Notes: generated by a model not told the origin, from the sequence alone. A stretch of 9,875 nt of DNA from an uncultured Candidatus Methylacidiphilales bacterium (GCA_937928665.1 CALFVM010000196.1:1-9875); one strand, 5' to 3'. Counted from the stretch's first letter, positions 1 through 7,055 are shown. Made by a program: numbers and translations.

Positions 1-1
1 C

Positions 2-1129
2 CGCTACCTGGAAAAACCGCTGGACTTGGAAAGTCTCGACCGTCTGATCGGAGAGGTCGCGCAGTCAGTCAAGAGTGAAAGGGTTCAGGAGGGAGATGAT
101 GTCTTAATTAGCCACTCCTCTCAAATGCGGCGGGTCCTGGAATCTCTCCGCATGGCCGCGCCCCACTACCGGACTGCGGTGTTGATTACGGGCGAAACCG
201 GGACTGGAAAGGAAGTGACTGCCCGGATTCTTCACACGCTCACGTGGAAGGGCAAGAATCAGCGGGCACCCTTTGTCCCTGTCAACTGTGCTGCCATTCC
301 CGCAGATTTACTCGAATCTGAACTCTTCGGAGCTGCTGAGGGATCCTTCACCGGTGCTCGCCGGACGCGACATGGCTTGGTTGCGATGGCCAACCAAGGC
401 ACTCTTTTTCTCGATGAAATTGGTGAAATGCCGCTGGTCCTGCAGGCTAAACTTCTTCGTTTCCTTGAGACACGAGAATACCGCCAACTTGGCAGCACCA
501 CCCTTCATGAATTCACCGGACGCATCGTTCTGGCGAGCAACCGGAACCTGCAAGAAGAAGTTCGTCAGGGTCGGTTTCGAGAGGATCTCTACTACCGTTT
601 GAATGTTCTTAATATTCACCTCCCCCCCCTCCGTGAACGACTGGAAGATATTCAACCTCTCGCCCTCCACTTCCTCAGCACCATCTGCAAAGAGAGAGGG
701 TGCGCCATGCTCTCCATCCGCCCCGCCGATATCAACCTGCTCCTTCGTCTGCCCTTCCCTGGAAATGTCCGCGAGTTGCGCAATCTCATTGAAGCAAGTT
801 TCATTCACACCCCGCCTCACGCCACGGTTCTCCATCTGACCGGCATCCCATCGGCACACTCAGTTCTCACCAGCCCACCTACCCCGTGCAGCACACCCTT
901 GGCGGAGACCGCACCATTGGACCTCGACGTTGCAACTGAGACATTCATCCCCAGTGCCGAGGCGTTTGCCAGCGCCCACAACCTCACCCGACTCGAAGCA
1001 GCCGAAGCTCTGCTGATTAAAGCTGCCATCAAGCACCACTTTGGGAACCTGGTCTTGACGGCCCGCTGGTTGGGAATTGCGCGCCAATCGCTCTACCGCA
1101 AACTTCGGCAGTTTCAGATCAGGACCTGA
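2..1129 (+). CDS. Sigma-54-dependent response regulator (NtrC family), 5' partial
   Basis: This encodes an AAA+ activator that remodels sigma-54 RNA polymerase, normally under control of a histidine kinase. The frame is open to the left edge, and its first residues (RYLEKPLDLESL) match the end of a receiver domain, including the conserved Lys-Pro. The TTG at 26 is therefore an internal Leu codon and the true start lies outside the window. In visible residues: Walker A GETGTGKE at about 64-71, the sigma-54 contact loop read as GSFTGA at 114-119, Walker B GTLFLDEIGE at 133-142, sensor I ASNRNL at about 178-183, arginine-finger region FREDLYYRLN at 192-201, and sensor II PFPGNVREL at 251-259. 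A Fis-type helix-turn-helix closes the protein (about 333-373, ending SLYRKLRQF). The domain order is the usual one. The contact loop departs from the canonical GAFTGA, and the residues before it are GAAEG rather than the common GHEKG. The cognate kinase is not in the window. Confidence 0.95.
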   Translation, partial: RYLEKPLDLESLDRLIGEVAQSVKSERVQEGDDVLISHSSQMRRVLESLRMAAPHYRTAVLITGETGTGKEVTARILHTLTWKGKNQRAPFVPVNCAAIPADLLESELFGAAEGSFTGARRTRHGLVAMANQGTLFLDEIGEMPLVLQAKLLRFLETREYRQLGSTTLHEFTGRIVLASNRNLQEEVRQGRFREDLYYRLNVLNIHLPPLRERLEDIQPLALHFLSTICKERGCAMLSIRPADINLLLRLPFPGNVRELRNLIEASFIHTPPHATVLHLTGIPSAHSVLTSPPTPCSTPLAETAPLDLDVATETFIPSAEAFASAHNLTRLEAAEALLIKAAIKHHFGNLVLTARWLGIARQSLYRKLRQFQIRT

Positions 1130-1550
1130 TTCGTTCCCACTACCTTCAGCCGTTAGCCTCCAACAAACGGTCTTTGCCCGCACATGCGCCCGACCTTCGC
1201 GCTGTTCGGGGGACACCCCGCTGCTGTCCGATTGCCAGCCGTAATGGAAGCGAACGCTCAGGTGTTGGCTCCGCACATAAAACGAAAACAACAACCAAGA
1301 CCGGCCAGCGTCCGCGCCGGGAGTTCGCCCGGTCACCGCACTGGGGAAGCCATCCCGCCTCATCAGAAAATCTAAGCCCACTTCTCCGGGCCGCGGCCCT
1401 CCTCACCCTCCTTTAGCTCCGTCTATGAGAGCCCACCCCTCCGACTCCGGCTCCCGGGCGACCCATTTCCCCCGGCACCACCTTTGTCACGATCTTCGGT
1501 CCATCCGTTCAGGTCAGAATCACCTGCGTCCACCCAACTGACTTTCGTGA
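1130..1550. other. Intergenic stretch without a convincing gene
   Basis: No reading frame on either strand here combines a plausible start, good length and recognisable protein sequence. A short + strand frame opens after a stop at 1424-1426 and runs to a TAG at 1606-1608. It reads like protein in part (for example DFRDFDKVTGNPDAVRLP) but has no ATG, GTG or TTG start. On the opposite strand, 1423-1626 is also open and reads equally plausibly, so direction cannot be decided. This may be decayed coding sequence or spacer. No rho-independent terminator is evident directly after the response regulator gene. Confidence 0.5.
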
Positions 1551-1946
1551 TTTCGACAAGGTAACAGGCAATCCAGACGCCGTTCGGCTCCCGCCCAAAT
1601 TCTTTTAGTAGGACCAGTCTGGCCACCCCCGGAAGATATCGGTAACTTTGCCGCTGAGTCAGCCGCCAAAAATGCCGCCGCTTTTTTCGTGATCGACGAC
1701 TACCCCGATGGGTATCCTTTCACCTTGGCCTTGGGCGGATTCCATCCACACCAACTCAGTGTCTCCAATCCGACCGGCAAGGTTGGGGCACTTTTGGCGA
1801 AAATCGTGAATGGCCAGATCGAAACCTACCGCCGGGGCGGTGCCCGGAACAGCCACCAGCCGGGTCAACTGCGAAGCGCAACGACCATCCCGGTCTCCCC
1901 AAGGGAGTCAGGTGCTGAGGTCGGTTTTCGGCTCATTCTTGACTGA
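1551..1946 (+). pseudogene. Possible gene relic, family not recognised
   Basis: This + strand frame is open from just after a TGA at 1548-1550 to the TGA at 1944-1946. From about 1599 to 1805 it reads like a folded protein: ILLVGPVWPPPED, then an Ala-rich helix-like piece (NFAAESAAKNAAAFF), then a stretch containing GGFHPH and ending near GALLAKIVNG. The beginning (an ILLVGP strand) and the HP-containing end loosely recall the C-terminal half of SGNH/GDSL esterases, but this is a guess from pattern only. The frame lacks a good start; the only candidate, GTG at 1689, falls in the middle. After about 1805 it looks non-coding. The opposite strand is also open over 1659-1868, so the direction is uncertain. 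Best read as a possible fragment, not an expressed gene. Confidence 0.2.
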
Positions 1947-1958
1947 TTTTCTTTATCG

Positions 1959-1986
1959 TTGCCTTCTGGTCAAAGCTCGCTACGAT
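1959..1986 (+). promoter_or_regulatory. Candidate sigma-70-type promoter for the RRM gene
   Basis: TTGCCT (1959-1964) and TACGAT (1981-1986) each match 4 of 6 consensus bases and are spaced 16 bases apart. It would give a leader of roughly 340 bases before the RRM start codon. Matches this good occur by chance, so the call rests mainly on position. Confidence 0.2.
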
Positions 1987-2330
1987 CCTAGGCGAGAAAG
2001 GTTTAGAACAGCCTGGATCAAGCCGGTTCTTCCCGGCCCTTGTGCGAAAAAAAGAGGGCATGGTAGGGAAGGATCCCACGGGCCCCGCAACGTAGCGCGG
2101 CCGCTGGATTCGGGTGGAACGAACCCAACTTCCCCGGGATGAGCCGGGCCTTTCGTGAGCTCCAAGCCTTTGTTTGCCGATAGATGGCGAGACTGTGCCA
2201 TCTGCTTTCCCAAGATCGCCTTCCGTTCCCGGCCCCGTCGGCCTTCCGGAGTGAACTTGGTTGGTCCCCTCGCGTCGCCCTCTCTCCCGTCCTGTTGAGT
2301 TCTTTCCCGTGTGCCTTTTCTCCGAGAACC
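1987..2330 (+). other. Long untranslated leader or spacer before the RRM gene
   Basis: This stretch has no convincing gene. The frame of the RRM protein is open back to an ATG at 2184, but the 49 residues this would add are Pro/Leu/Ser-rich with no recognisable fold. One small hairpin is visible: AGATGGC at 2182-2188 pairs with GCCATCT at 2197-2203 across an 8-base loop, and it contains that upstream ATG. A weaker stem pairs GCCGG with CCGGC in the sequence GCCGGTTCTTCCCGGC near 2022. No known riboswitch was recognised. Confidence 0.35.
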
Positions 2331-2924
2331 ATGAGCGAACAAAACACCACCCGCAACGACGGCGAACGTCGCCGTCGCCGCAGCCGGAGCGACCGCCGGT
2401 CGTCCGGCAACCGCAGTAACTCCGGCCGCAGCCGGTCCTCCTCCGAAAGCCGCGCACCGCGCAAACCCAAGAATCCGGTCGTCGCCTTCTTCAAACGGAT
2501 CTTCGGCCTCGAAGATTCCTCCTCTCCTTCCGGCCGCCGCGACGGTTCCACCCGCTCCGAGCGATCCGAACCGTCCTCCCGCGAGCGGTCCCGCAACGAC
2601 CGTCCGGAACGCTCCGGGCGCTCTGACTCCGCTCAAAACGGATCAGGCCCGTCTGATAAGCTCGATCTCAACGAGATCACCACCCCTAAACTCTACATTG
2701 GTAACCTCTCCTACGACGCCAGTGAAAGCGATCTCTTCGACCTCTTCTCCACCGTCGGTGCCGTGCAAAATATTGAAATCGCCCGGGATAAAAGCATGAA
2801 CTCAAAGGGATTTGGGTTCGCCGAAATGGCCACCGTCGAGGCCGCCCGCGCCCTGGCCGAAAAGTTCCATCGCACTCAGTTCATGGACCGGCAACTTGTC
2901 GTCACCGGTGCCCGCAAGCCCTGA
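2331..2924 (+). CDS. RRM-domain RNA-binding protein with Ser/Arg-rich N-terminus
   Basis: This 197-aa cytoplasmic protein is predicted to bind single-stranded RNA. One RNA recognition motif fills residues 119-193, with RNP2 LYIGNL at 121-126 and RNP1 KGFGFAEM at 159-166; the aromatic residues that normally stack on RNA bases (Tyr122, Phe161, Phe163) are present. Residues 1-110 are low-complexity, highly basic and full of Arg-Ser pairs, broken only by a hydrophobic patch, NPVVAFFKRIFGL, at 48-60, which may form an amphipathic helix. The RRM is like the small single-RRM proteins of bacteria, which are typically about 80-100 aa; the long head is extra and, from memory, resembles proteins of Opitutae. 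ATG 2331 is preferred over the in-frame ATG at 2184 because the protein from 2331 begins polar and RS-rich, whereas the upstream segment looks untranslated; only a weak GAGA precedes it. The gene stands alone between a long leader and a strong terminator, so it is probably transcribed singly. Its RNA targets are unknown. Confidence 0.92.
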   Translation: MSEQNTTRNDGERRRRRSRSDRRSSGNRSNSGRSRSSSESRAPRKPKNPVVAFFKRIFGLEDSSSPSGRRDGSTRSERSEPSSRERSRNDRPERSGRSDSAQNGSGPSDKLDLNEITTPKLYIGNLSYDASESDLFDLFSTVGAVQNIEIARDKSMNSKGFGFAEMATVEAARALAEKFHRTQFMDRQLVVTGARKP

Positions 2925-2949
2925 CCTTAATCGACCTTGCACCTTCTGC

Positions 2950-2986
2950 GGGCCGACGGAGTTTATCCTCCGTCGGCCCTGTTTTT
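2950..2986 (+). terminator. Rho-independent terminator of the RRM gene
   Basis: A perfect 12-bp stem (GGGCCGACGGAG, 2950-2961, with CTCCGTCGGCCC, 2968-2979) encloses a 6-base loop and is followed by TGTTTTT. It lies 25 bases after the RRM stop codon and only 14 bases before the DUF362 start. This should end most RRM transcripts, leaving little room for a separate promoter, so the DUF362 gene may depend on read-through or on a promoter overlapping the hairpin. Confidence 0.93.
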
Positions 2987-3000
2987 ATCCACCTTTCCCC

Positions 3001-4167
3001 ATGAACTTCCGCGTGGCCTTCCTCGTCCTGCTCAGCCTGCTTGCTCCCGGGTCTCTTCATGCACAGGACGTCGCCCCGCGCCCGGCTGAGGAACTCATCC
3101 CCCCCAACGCAGACAGCCAGGCCCAGCCCTCCCGGCCAGCTCGCTCTCGCGTCGTTATCGTCGAGGACCCCTCGCTGGTCTCTCGATTTCAACCCGATCC
3201 CGAACGCACCGCCGCTGCCTTCAACCGTGCCCTCCTGGGCCTCACCGAACGCCCCACTGTCCGCGAAGCTTGGCTCTCCCTTATCCGTCCCGGCGACCGG
3301 ATCGGCCTGAAAATCTCGACCAGCGGCCATGGCTCCTACGGTTCCACCCCCGCCCTCATCGGCACCATCCTCGACGGACTCCGCCGCGCCGGCGTTCCTA
3401 TGGAACGCGTCGTCCTCTGGGATCGCCCCCCCGCCTCCATGGTCGCTGCCGGATTTCCACCCGGCACCGGACCCGGGGGCTGGCGTAACCTCGCCGTCTT
3501 TCCTGGTGTGGGCTTTGACCCCGCCGTTTTCTATTTCAATGAAATCGTTGGCCAACTCATCTGGGGCGATCACGAGTTCAAAGGCCGCTCCTTCGATGTG
3601 GCTGCCATGCTCGACATCGCCGATCCCAAAGGTGCTGCCGACCGGGCCGGTCCCAGGCGCGAAGTCCCTTCTGCCCACCAAATCAGCAACCGCTCCTACT
3701 TCACCCGCATCCTCACCCGCGAGGCCGATAAAGTGATTAACATCGCCGCCATGACCGATCACCCGGATGTCGGCCTCTACGGCTGCCTGGCCTCCCTCAC
3801 CCTCTCCTCCGTGGACAACTACCGCCGCTTCCTCGGTCGCGGGATTGCCGGTGACCCGGCCATCGCCGAAATCTGGGAACATGACGCATTGCGTGGCAAA
3901 GTCGTTCTCAATGTTATGGACGGGCTGGTCGCTCAATTCGCCGGTGGACCATCCTTTACCCCCAACTACGTCCAGCCTGCAGGACTCATCCTCCTTAGCC
4001 GGGATCCCGTCGCCATCGACTCCCTCGCCCTCGCCCGACTCGAACGGTGGCGGTCCGACCGCAAAGTCGTTCCCATCGGGGACCTCGCACGCCACATCCC
4101 CAGTGCCGCCAACGCCGGGATCGGCCACGCCGACCCGTCCAAAATCGACCTCATCCGTGTCCCCTAA
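3001..4167 (+). CDS. Secreted DUF362 family protein
   Basis: This 388-aa protein has a clear Sec signal peptide: MNFR, a hydrophobic core (VAFLVLLSLLAP), and a likely cleavage after LHA at about residue 21. A Pro/Ala/Ser-rich linker follows to about residue 48, then the DUF362 domain. Supporting pieces are PGDRIGLKIS (97-106), the AGVPMERVVLWDR segment (130-142), the YGCLASLTLSSVDNYRRF segment (260-277), and the C-terminal SRDPVAIDSLALARLE (333-348), equivalent to the family's conserved DPVALDA stretch. DUF362 proteins sometimes carry iron-sulfur ferredoxin domains; none is seen here, and there is no Cys cluster. The biochemical role is unknown. ATG 3001 is chosen because it places the signal peptide at the N-terminus; the frame is open further upstream through the RRM gene and terminator, but that part is an overlap artefact. 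No Shine-Dalgarno is visible. The gene converges with the - strand block. Confidence 0.88.
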   Translation: MNFRVAFLVLLSLLAPGSLHAQDVAPRPAEELIPPNADSQAQPSRPARSRVVIVEDPSLVSRFQPDPERTAAAFNRALLGLTERPTVREAWLSLIRPGDRIGLKISTSGHGSYGSTPALIGTILDGLRRAGVPMERVVLWDRPPASMVAAGFPPGTGPGGWRNLAVFPGVGFDPAVFYFNEIVGQLIWGDHEFKGRSFDVAAMLDIADPKGAADRAGPRREVPSAHQISNRSYFTRILTREADKVINIAAMTDHPDVGLYGCLASLTLSSVDNYRRFLGRGIAGDPAIAEIWEHDALRGKVVLNVMDGLVAQFAGGPSFTPNYVQPAGLILLSRDPVAIDSLALARLERWRSDRKVVPIGDLARHIPSAANAGIGHADPSKIDLIRVP

Positions 4168-4172
4168 AACCG

Positions 4173-4204
4173 CCGTCCCTTGAAAACAATCAGGGTTGGG
4201 ACGG
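4173..4204. terminator. Weak inverted repeat between convergent genes
   Basis: CCGTCCC (4173-4179) pairs with GGGACGG (4198-4204) across an 18-base loop, six bases after the DUF362 stop. A competing stem pairs AGGGT (4192-4196) with ACCCT (4205-4209). No T-run follows on the + strand; on the - strand the stem is followed by CGGTTTTAG, a short T-run. It could reduce read-through between the opposing transcription units, but the evidence is thin. Confidence 0.25.
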
Positions 4205-4690
4205 ACCCTCACCCTCCCGGTGAAAAACGCGCAAAGGCGGGTGGAAACAGGCCAGCCTTCCGGAACCTGAACCCAACCGGTCGGACGGGCCTCTGTCCCG
4301 ACCTGAATTAACACCCAGCTTGATTCTTGCAGCGGCCTCCCGTCCATAGCCACCACCAGAACCGCCCTGTAATCATTTCCGAACTCAATCGTGACACACG
4401 ACAACTCGACTTTCGGACGATTCTTAAAAAGCAACCGCCCCCTGCGCCATCGGCGGGTCCACCGTGAAAATCCCCGGCTTGATCTCCAACCTCAATTCCC
4501 CCGTGATGCTGCGAATCTCCGTCCTATCCGCCACCTGCACCAATCCGACCAGAAAGGCCTCCGGCGGCACTCCGGTCGGGAACGACTCCCCTTCCGCTCA
4601 ATCCCACCCAGGCAAGATCCAGTGCCAAGAACCGCCACCAGACCATCCCCAACATTCGGAACCCGCCTTTGCCCTGTCAACCAAAGCAGC
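4180..4690 (-). pseudogene. Broken secreted glycoside-hydrolase-like gene, C-terminal remnant
   Basis: Two overlapping - strand frames together give one continuous protein-like sequence. Reading on the - strand, the first runs from about 4597 to a TAA at 4426-4424 and includes FLVGLVQVADRTEIRSITGE and FTVDPPMAQGAVAF. The second picks up at once in the next frame (KNRPKVELSCVTIEF, from about 4428) and continues AVLVVAMDGRPLQES, then IQVGTEARPTGW, to about 4250 before losing character. The join falls in a run of T/A bases, as expected for a small insertion or deletion. A TGA at 4600-4598 also interrupts the first frame, with about 30 further residues readable upstream to the MFS stop. The motif order (DTP-like turn, AQG..AF, L..LDGRPL..S...L.QVGT..RPTGW) resembles, from memory, the C-terminal region of large Planctomycetota/Verrucomicrobiota glycoside-hydrolase-like secreted proteins. 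The catalytic domain is missing. With two lesions and no start, this is almost certainly non-functional. Confidence 0.65.
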
Positions 4691-4691
4691 C

Positions 4692-5900
4692 TTAACTTTC
4701 GTCGGACCGTGTCCCAGGCAACCACGAAGCACGCCGTTCCACCCCAAGCATCCCCAACAACCCCAACAGACAAACCGGAATCACCATAAATCCTGCCTCC
4801 AGCCCTGCCCGATCTCCAATCCAACCAATGAGAGCCGATGCCAGGGCAAAGCCCGGAATCCCTCCGCACGAGAGCAGGATAAACAGAGCCGTCGGTTCCA
4901 AGTGCAACCGGTCCACCGCATACGACTGCAGACCCGGCCAGAAACACGCCACCGTTACCCCCGTTATAAACAGCACCACAAACAACCACGGCAGCGACCC
5001 AATCCATGGCAGCACCCCCGTCACGCCCACTCCCGCCCCTGCCGACAGCACCAACGCCCGATAAATCCGTCGTTGCGTCATCCATCGTGCCCCGGCCAGC
5101 CGTCCCACAATCATCCCCACTGCAAACATCGCCACACCCCAGCCACCTTCGCGGGGTAACGCATCAAACCGGAGCTGAATCAGTGCCGCCGACCAAAACG
5201 TCAGCGCGCCCTCCGCGGCACCCGCCAAAAACATCATCGAAAAAAAGAACCAAAAACCCGGTGCCACCAACACCCGTTGTTTGTCCGCCAGTGCTGCCGC
5301 CATCGACCTATCCTGACGCCCCGGATCTTGCCTCAGGAACGCCGCAAATCCTCCCCCGGCCATCATCGCGAACACCGCCAAACCTCCCACCAACCAGCGC
5401 CAGGAGATTTCTGCGGACAACAGCTCGCCCCCCGCAATCATCGTCAGCAACACCCCCAACGACCAGAACGCGTTCACAAAACTCAGAAACCGCCCCGAGT
5501 CCCGGGGGTGCGCCTCCTGCACCAGCGGATTGATTAGTGCCTCCTGAACCCCGCCTGCTCCCCCCAAAATAAGCAAGGCCAGCACCACCCAGCCATATGA
5601 AGGAGCCGCCGCATACATCACCAGGCCAACCCCCAGCAACCCGCAACTCACTGCCAACGATCTGACCTTGCCAAACCGGGCCGCCACCAACCCGCTGACC
5701 AATAAAATCCCCACAATCAACACGCTGCGGGCCAGCTCCAATCCCCCCGCCGCCGTCAAGCCAAACCCCATCTCCCGCGCCAGCACTACCAGACAAATCG
5801 GCGTAATTGTCGCGCTGGCCGAATACACCAGAAAACCCCCGGCCGATGCAAAATCCAGCGGGTGCCACCCCGACCTCTCCCCGCCCGTTCCTGCCTCCAT
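4692..5900 (-). CDS. Major facilitator superfamily transporter, sugar-permease-like
   Basis: This is a 402-aa inner-membrane secondary transporter. Around 12 hydrophobic segments are visible in two halves split by a polar loop at about 189-208 (RQDPGRQDRS region), the usual MFS layout and length. A motif-A-like loop, ARFGKVRSL, lies between TM2 and TM3 (about 74-82). The TM4 region has GGAGGVQEALINPLV (113-127) and TM7 has AGAAEGALTFW (226-236); both recall the conserved N and E/W positions of FucP-type and related sugar permeases, so a sugar or sugar acid is the likeliest substrate, though this is inference. ATG 5900 is supported by AGGA 8 bases upstream. It starts 168 bases downstream of the WYL gene's stop, so it may have its own promoter. 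Confidence 0.88.
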   Translation of the reverse strand: MEAGTGGERSGWHPLDFASAGGFLVYSASATITPICLVVLAREMGFGLTAAGGLELARSVLIVGILLVSGLVAARFGKVRSLAVSCGLLGVGLVMYAAAPSYGWVVLALLILGGAGGVQEALINPLVQEAHPRDSGRFLSFVNAFWSLGVLLTMIAGGELLSAEISWRWLVGGLAVFAMMAGGGFAAFLRQDPGRQDRSMAAALADKQRVLVAPGFWFFFSMMFLAGAAEGALTFWSAALIQLRFDALPREGGWGVAMFAVGMIVGRLAGARWMTQRRIYRALVLSAGAGVGVTGVLPWIGSLPWLFVVLFITGVTVACFWPGLQSYAVDRLHLEPTALFILLSCGGIPGFALASALIGWIGDRAGLEAGFMVIPVCLLGLLGMLGVERRASWLPGTRSDES

Positions 5901-6018
5901 CTCGGCATCCTAACCGGGCACCACACCCACGCGGCAACCCTAATCCCCCCTGTGAAAGTGAACCTCCGCGCGCCCCCCATTCGCCCAGCCCCAAAACATC
6001 CCCCGCCTCTGCCTTTCT

Positions 6019-6049
6019 CTTCACGCCCTTCACGCGCTTTACGGTGAAG
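6019..6049. repeat. Short imperfect 9-bp tandem repeat between WYL and MFS genes
   Basis: On the + strand, CTTCACGCC, CTTCACGCG and CTTTACGGT follow one another, then GAAG. The outer CTTCAC and GTGAAG also form a short inverted repeat. It could be a binding site, a small hairpin or an interspersed element; it sits in the 168-base gap between two - strand genes, upstream of the MFS start. Confidence 0.4.
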
Positions 6050-6068
6050 CCCCAAAAGTCCTCACCTG

Positions 6069-7055
6069 CTACCTATCCAACCTCCGGTGCACCCGCAGCC
6101 CTTTTTCTAGCTCCCGCACCACTCCGGTCCGCAGTTCCTTGGGTCGCACCACCTCCACCTCTCCGCCCCAGCCCAAGACCCACCGCTGAATCTCCGTCAG
6201 GTCGCCTAACTCGAACCTGGCTTCAAGCCTCCCCCCCGGCAGTTCCTTCAACCGCTGCGTCGGGTGCCACGTCCGCTCCGCCACCAACCGTGCCGCCACC
6301 CCTTCAAAGCGGAGGACAATCTCCCGCAACTTGCCCCCGGCAAAAATCCCAAATCCACCCCGGGGCGGTGCCGACCCTTCCGGCCGGACAAAGTGCCGCT
6401 CCGTCACCCGGGCCGACCGCATTCGCGTCAGCGCAAAGGTCCGGCTGCTGCCCCGGTCCGGATCGTATCCAATCAGATACCATTGCCCGTCCACACACGT
6501 CAGATGATGCGGCTCCAGCCTCCGCACCTCCTCCCCCGATCCCTTCAATTTCCGGTAACCAAAGACCAACTCCCGTTCCTCCGCCAAAGCCCGCCCTGCC
6601 GCTTCAAACACCGCCAGATCCACCTCCGGCGTTCCAACCGTCCGGAACGAAACCCGCTCGGTCCATTCGTCTAAGTTGAATGAAACCTTCCCCTGCAACG
6701 ACCCGGCCAGTTTTTGGCACGCCGCCTGCAACCGGTCGGCCCAGACCGTGCCCTGATACTGTTCCAAAGCCCGCTGCGCCACCACCAGCGCCAGCAGTTC
6801 CCCTTCCCCCACCTGGACGGTTGGAAACGCCGCCACCTCTTCCGCATACCGATAGCCAAACCGGGCGGCATCATACTCAATCGGCAAGCCCAACTGGTCC
6901 CGCATGAACTCCAAATCCCGTTGCACCGTCTTGCCCGACACCTCCAGTTCCTCCCCCAGCTTCCGGCAATTCGGCATCCGCCCGGCTTTCAACGCCTCGT
7001 GAATCCGTAACATCCGGGCCAGAGGCGGTCGCGATCCCTTCTCCCGCGCCCTCAC
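6069..7055 (-). CDS. WYL-domain transcriptional regulator (YafY/PafC type)
   Basis: This 328-aa DNA-binding regulator has three parts in the family's usual order. Residues 10-70 form a DeoR/HTH_11-type winged helix, with GKTVQRDLEFMRDQLGLPIE as the recognition helix and following segment. The WYL domain covers about 140-225, with the namesake W192-Y193-L194 in GQWYLIGYDPD and the conserved Arg205 in SRTFALTRM. A C-terminal WCX-type domain (about 245-328) ends with VVRPKELRTGVVRELEKGL. WYL domains bind small ligands or nucleic acid, and such proteins switch genes in response; the ligand here is unknown. The start is GTG at 7055, preceded on the - strand by GAGGGGAGGGAAAGGAGT, a very purine-rich ribosome-binding region: GAGGGG is suitably spaced, while AGGAG is only one base away. 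The gap to the upstream transporter's stop is 16 bases, so the two are probably co-transcribed and possibly translationally coupled. Confidence 0.93.
   Translation of the reverse strand: MRAREKGSRPPLARMLRIHEALKAGRMPNCRKLGEELEVSGKTVQRDLEFMRDQLGLPIEYDAARFGYRYAEEVAAFPTVQVGEGELLALVVAQRALEQYQGTVWADRLQAACQKLAGSLQGKVSFNLDEWTERVSFRTVGTPEVDLAVFEAAGRALAEERELVFGYRKLKGSGEEVRRLEPHHLTCVDGQWYLIGYDPDRGSSRTFALTRMRSARVTERHFVRPEGSAPPRGGFGIFAGGKLREIVLRFEGVAARLVAERTWHPTQRLKELPGGRLEARFELGDLTEIQRWVLGWGGEVEVVRPKELRTGVVRELEKGLRVHRRLDR

Noticed and set aside
26..28. TTG as the start of the sigma-54 activator
   Set aside because: The same frame is open to the window edge and encodes the end of a receiver domain (YLEKP) before it.
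1810..2142. A 110-codon + strand open frame in the spacer
   Set aside because: Its composition (Arg/Pro/Gly-rich, ending TNPTSPG) looks like chance translation, with no domain and no ribosome-binding site.
2184..2330. Extended start for the RRM protein at ATG 2184
   Set aside because: The extra 49 residues show no recognisable character, no ribosome-binding site precedes ATG 2184, and the polar RS-rich head begins naturally at 2331.
1980..2636. Long - strand open frames opposite the RRM gene and its leader
   Set aside because: They are Gly/Arg-rich mirror images of the RS-rich codons, and the + strand carries complete RNP1 and RNP2 motifs.
2902..4434. A 510-codon open frame on the - strand opposite the DUF362 gene
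   Set aside because: It is mostly Gly/Asp/Glu-rich sequence mirroring the + strand gene's GC-rich codons, with no domain. Only its first ~85 codons look like protein, and those belong to the hydrolase remnant.
4464..5159. A 231-codon + strand open frame
   Set aside because: It is Pro/His/Arg/Gln-rich without a fold and lies opposite the hydrolase remnant and the clear MFS gene.
5807..6679. A 290-codon + strand open frame
   Set aside because: It is a Pro/Ser/Ala-rich shadow of the MFS 5' end and the WYL regulator, which have recognisable domains on the other strand.
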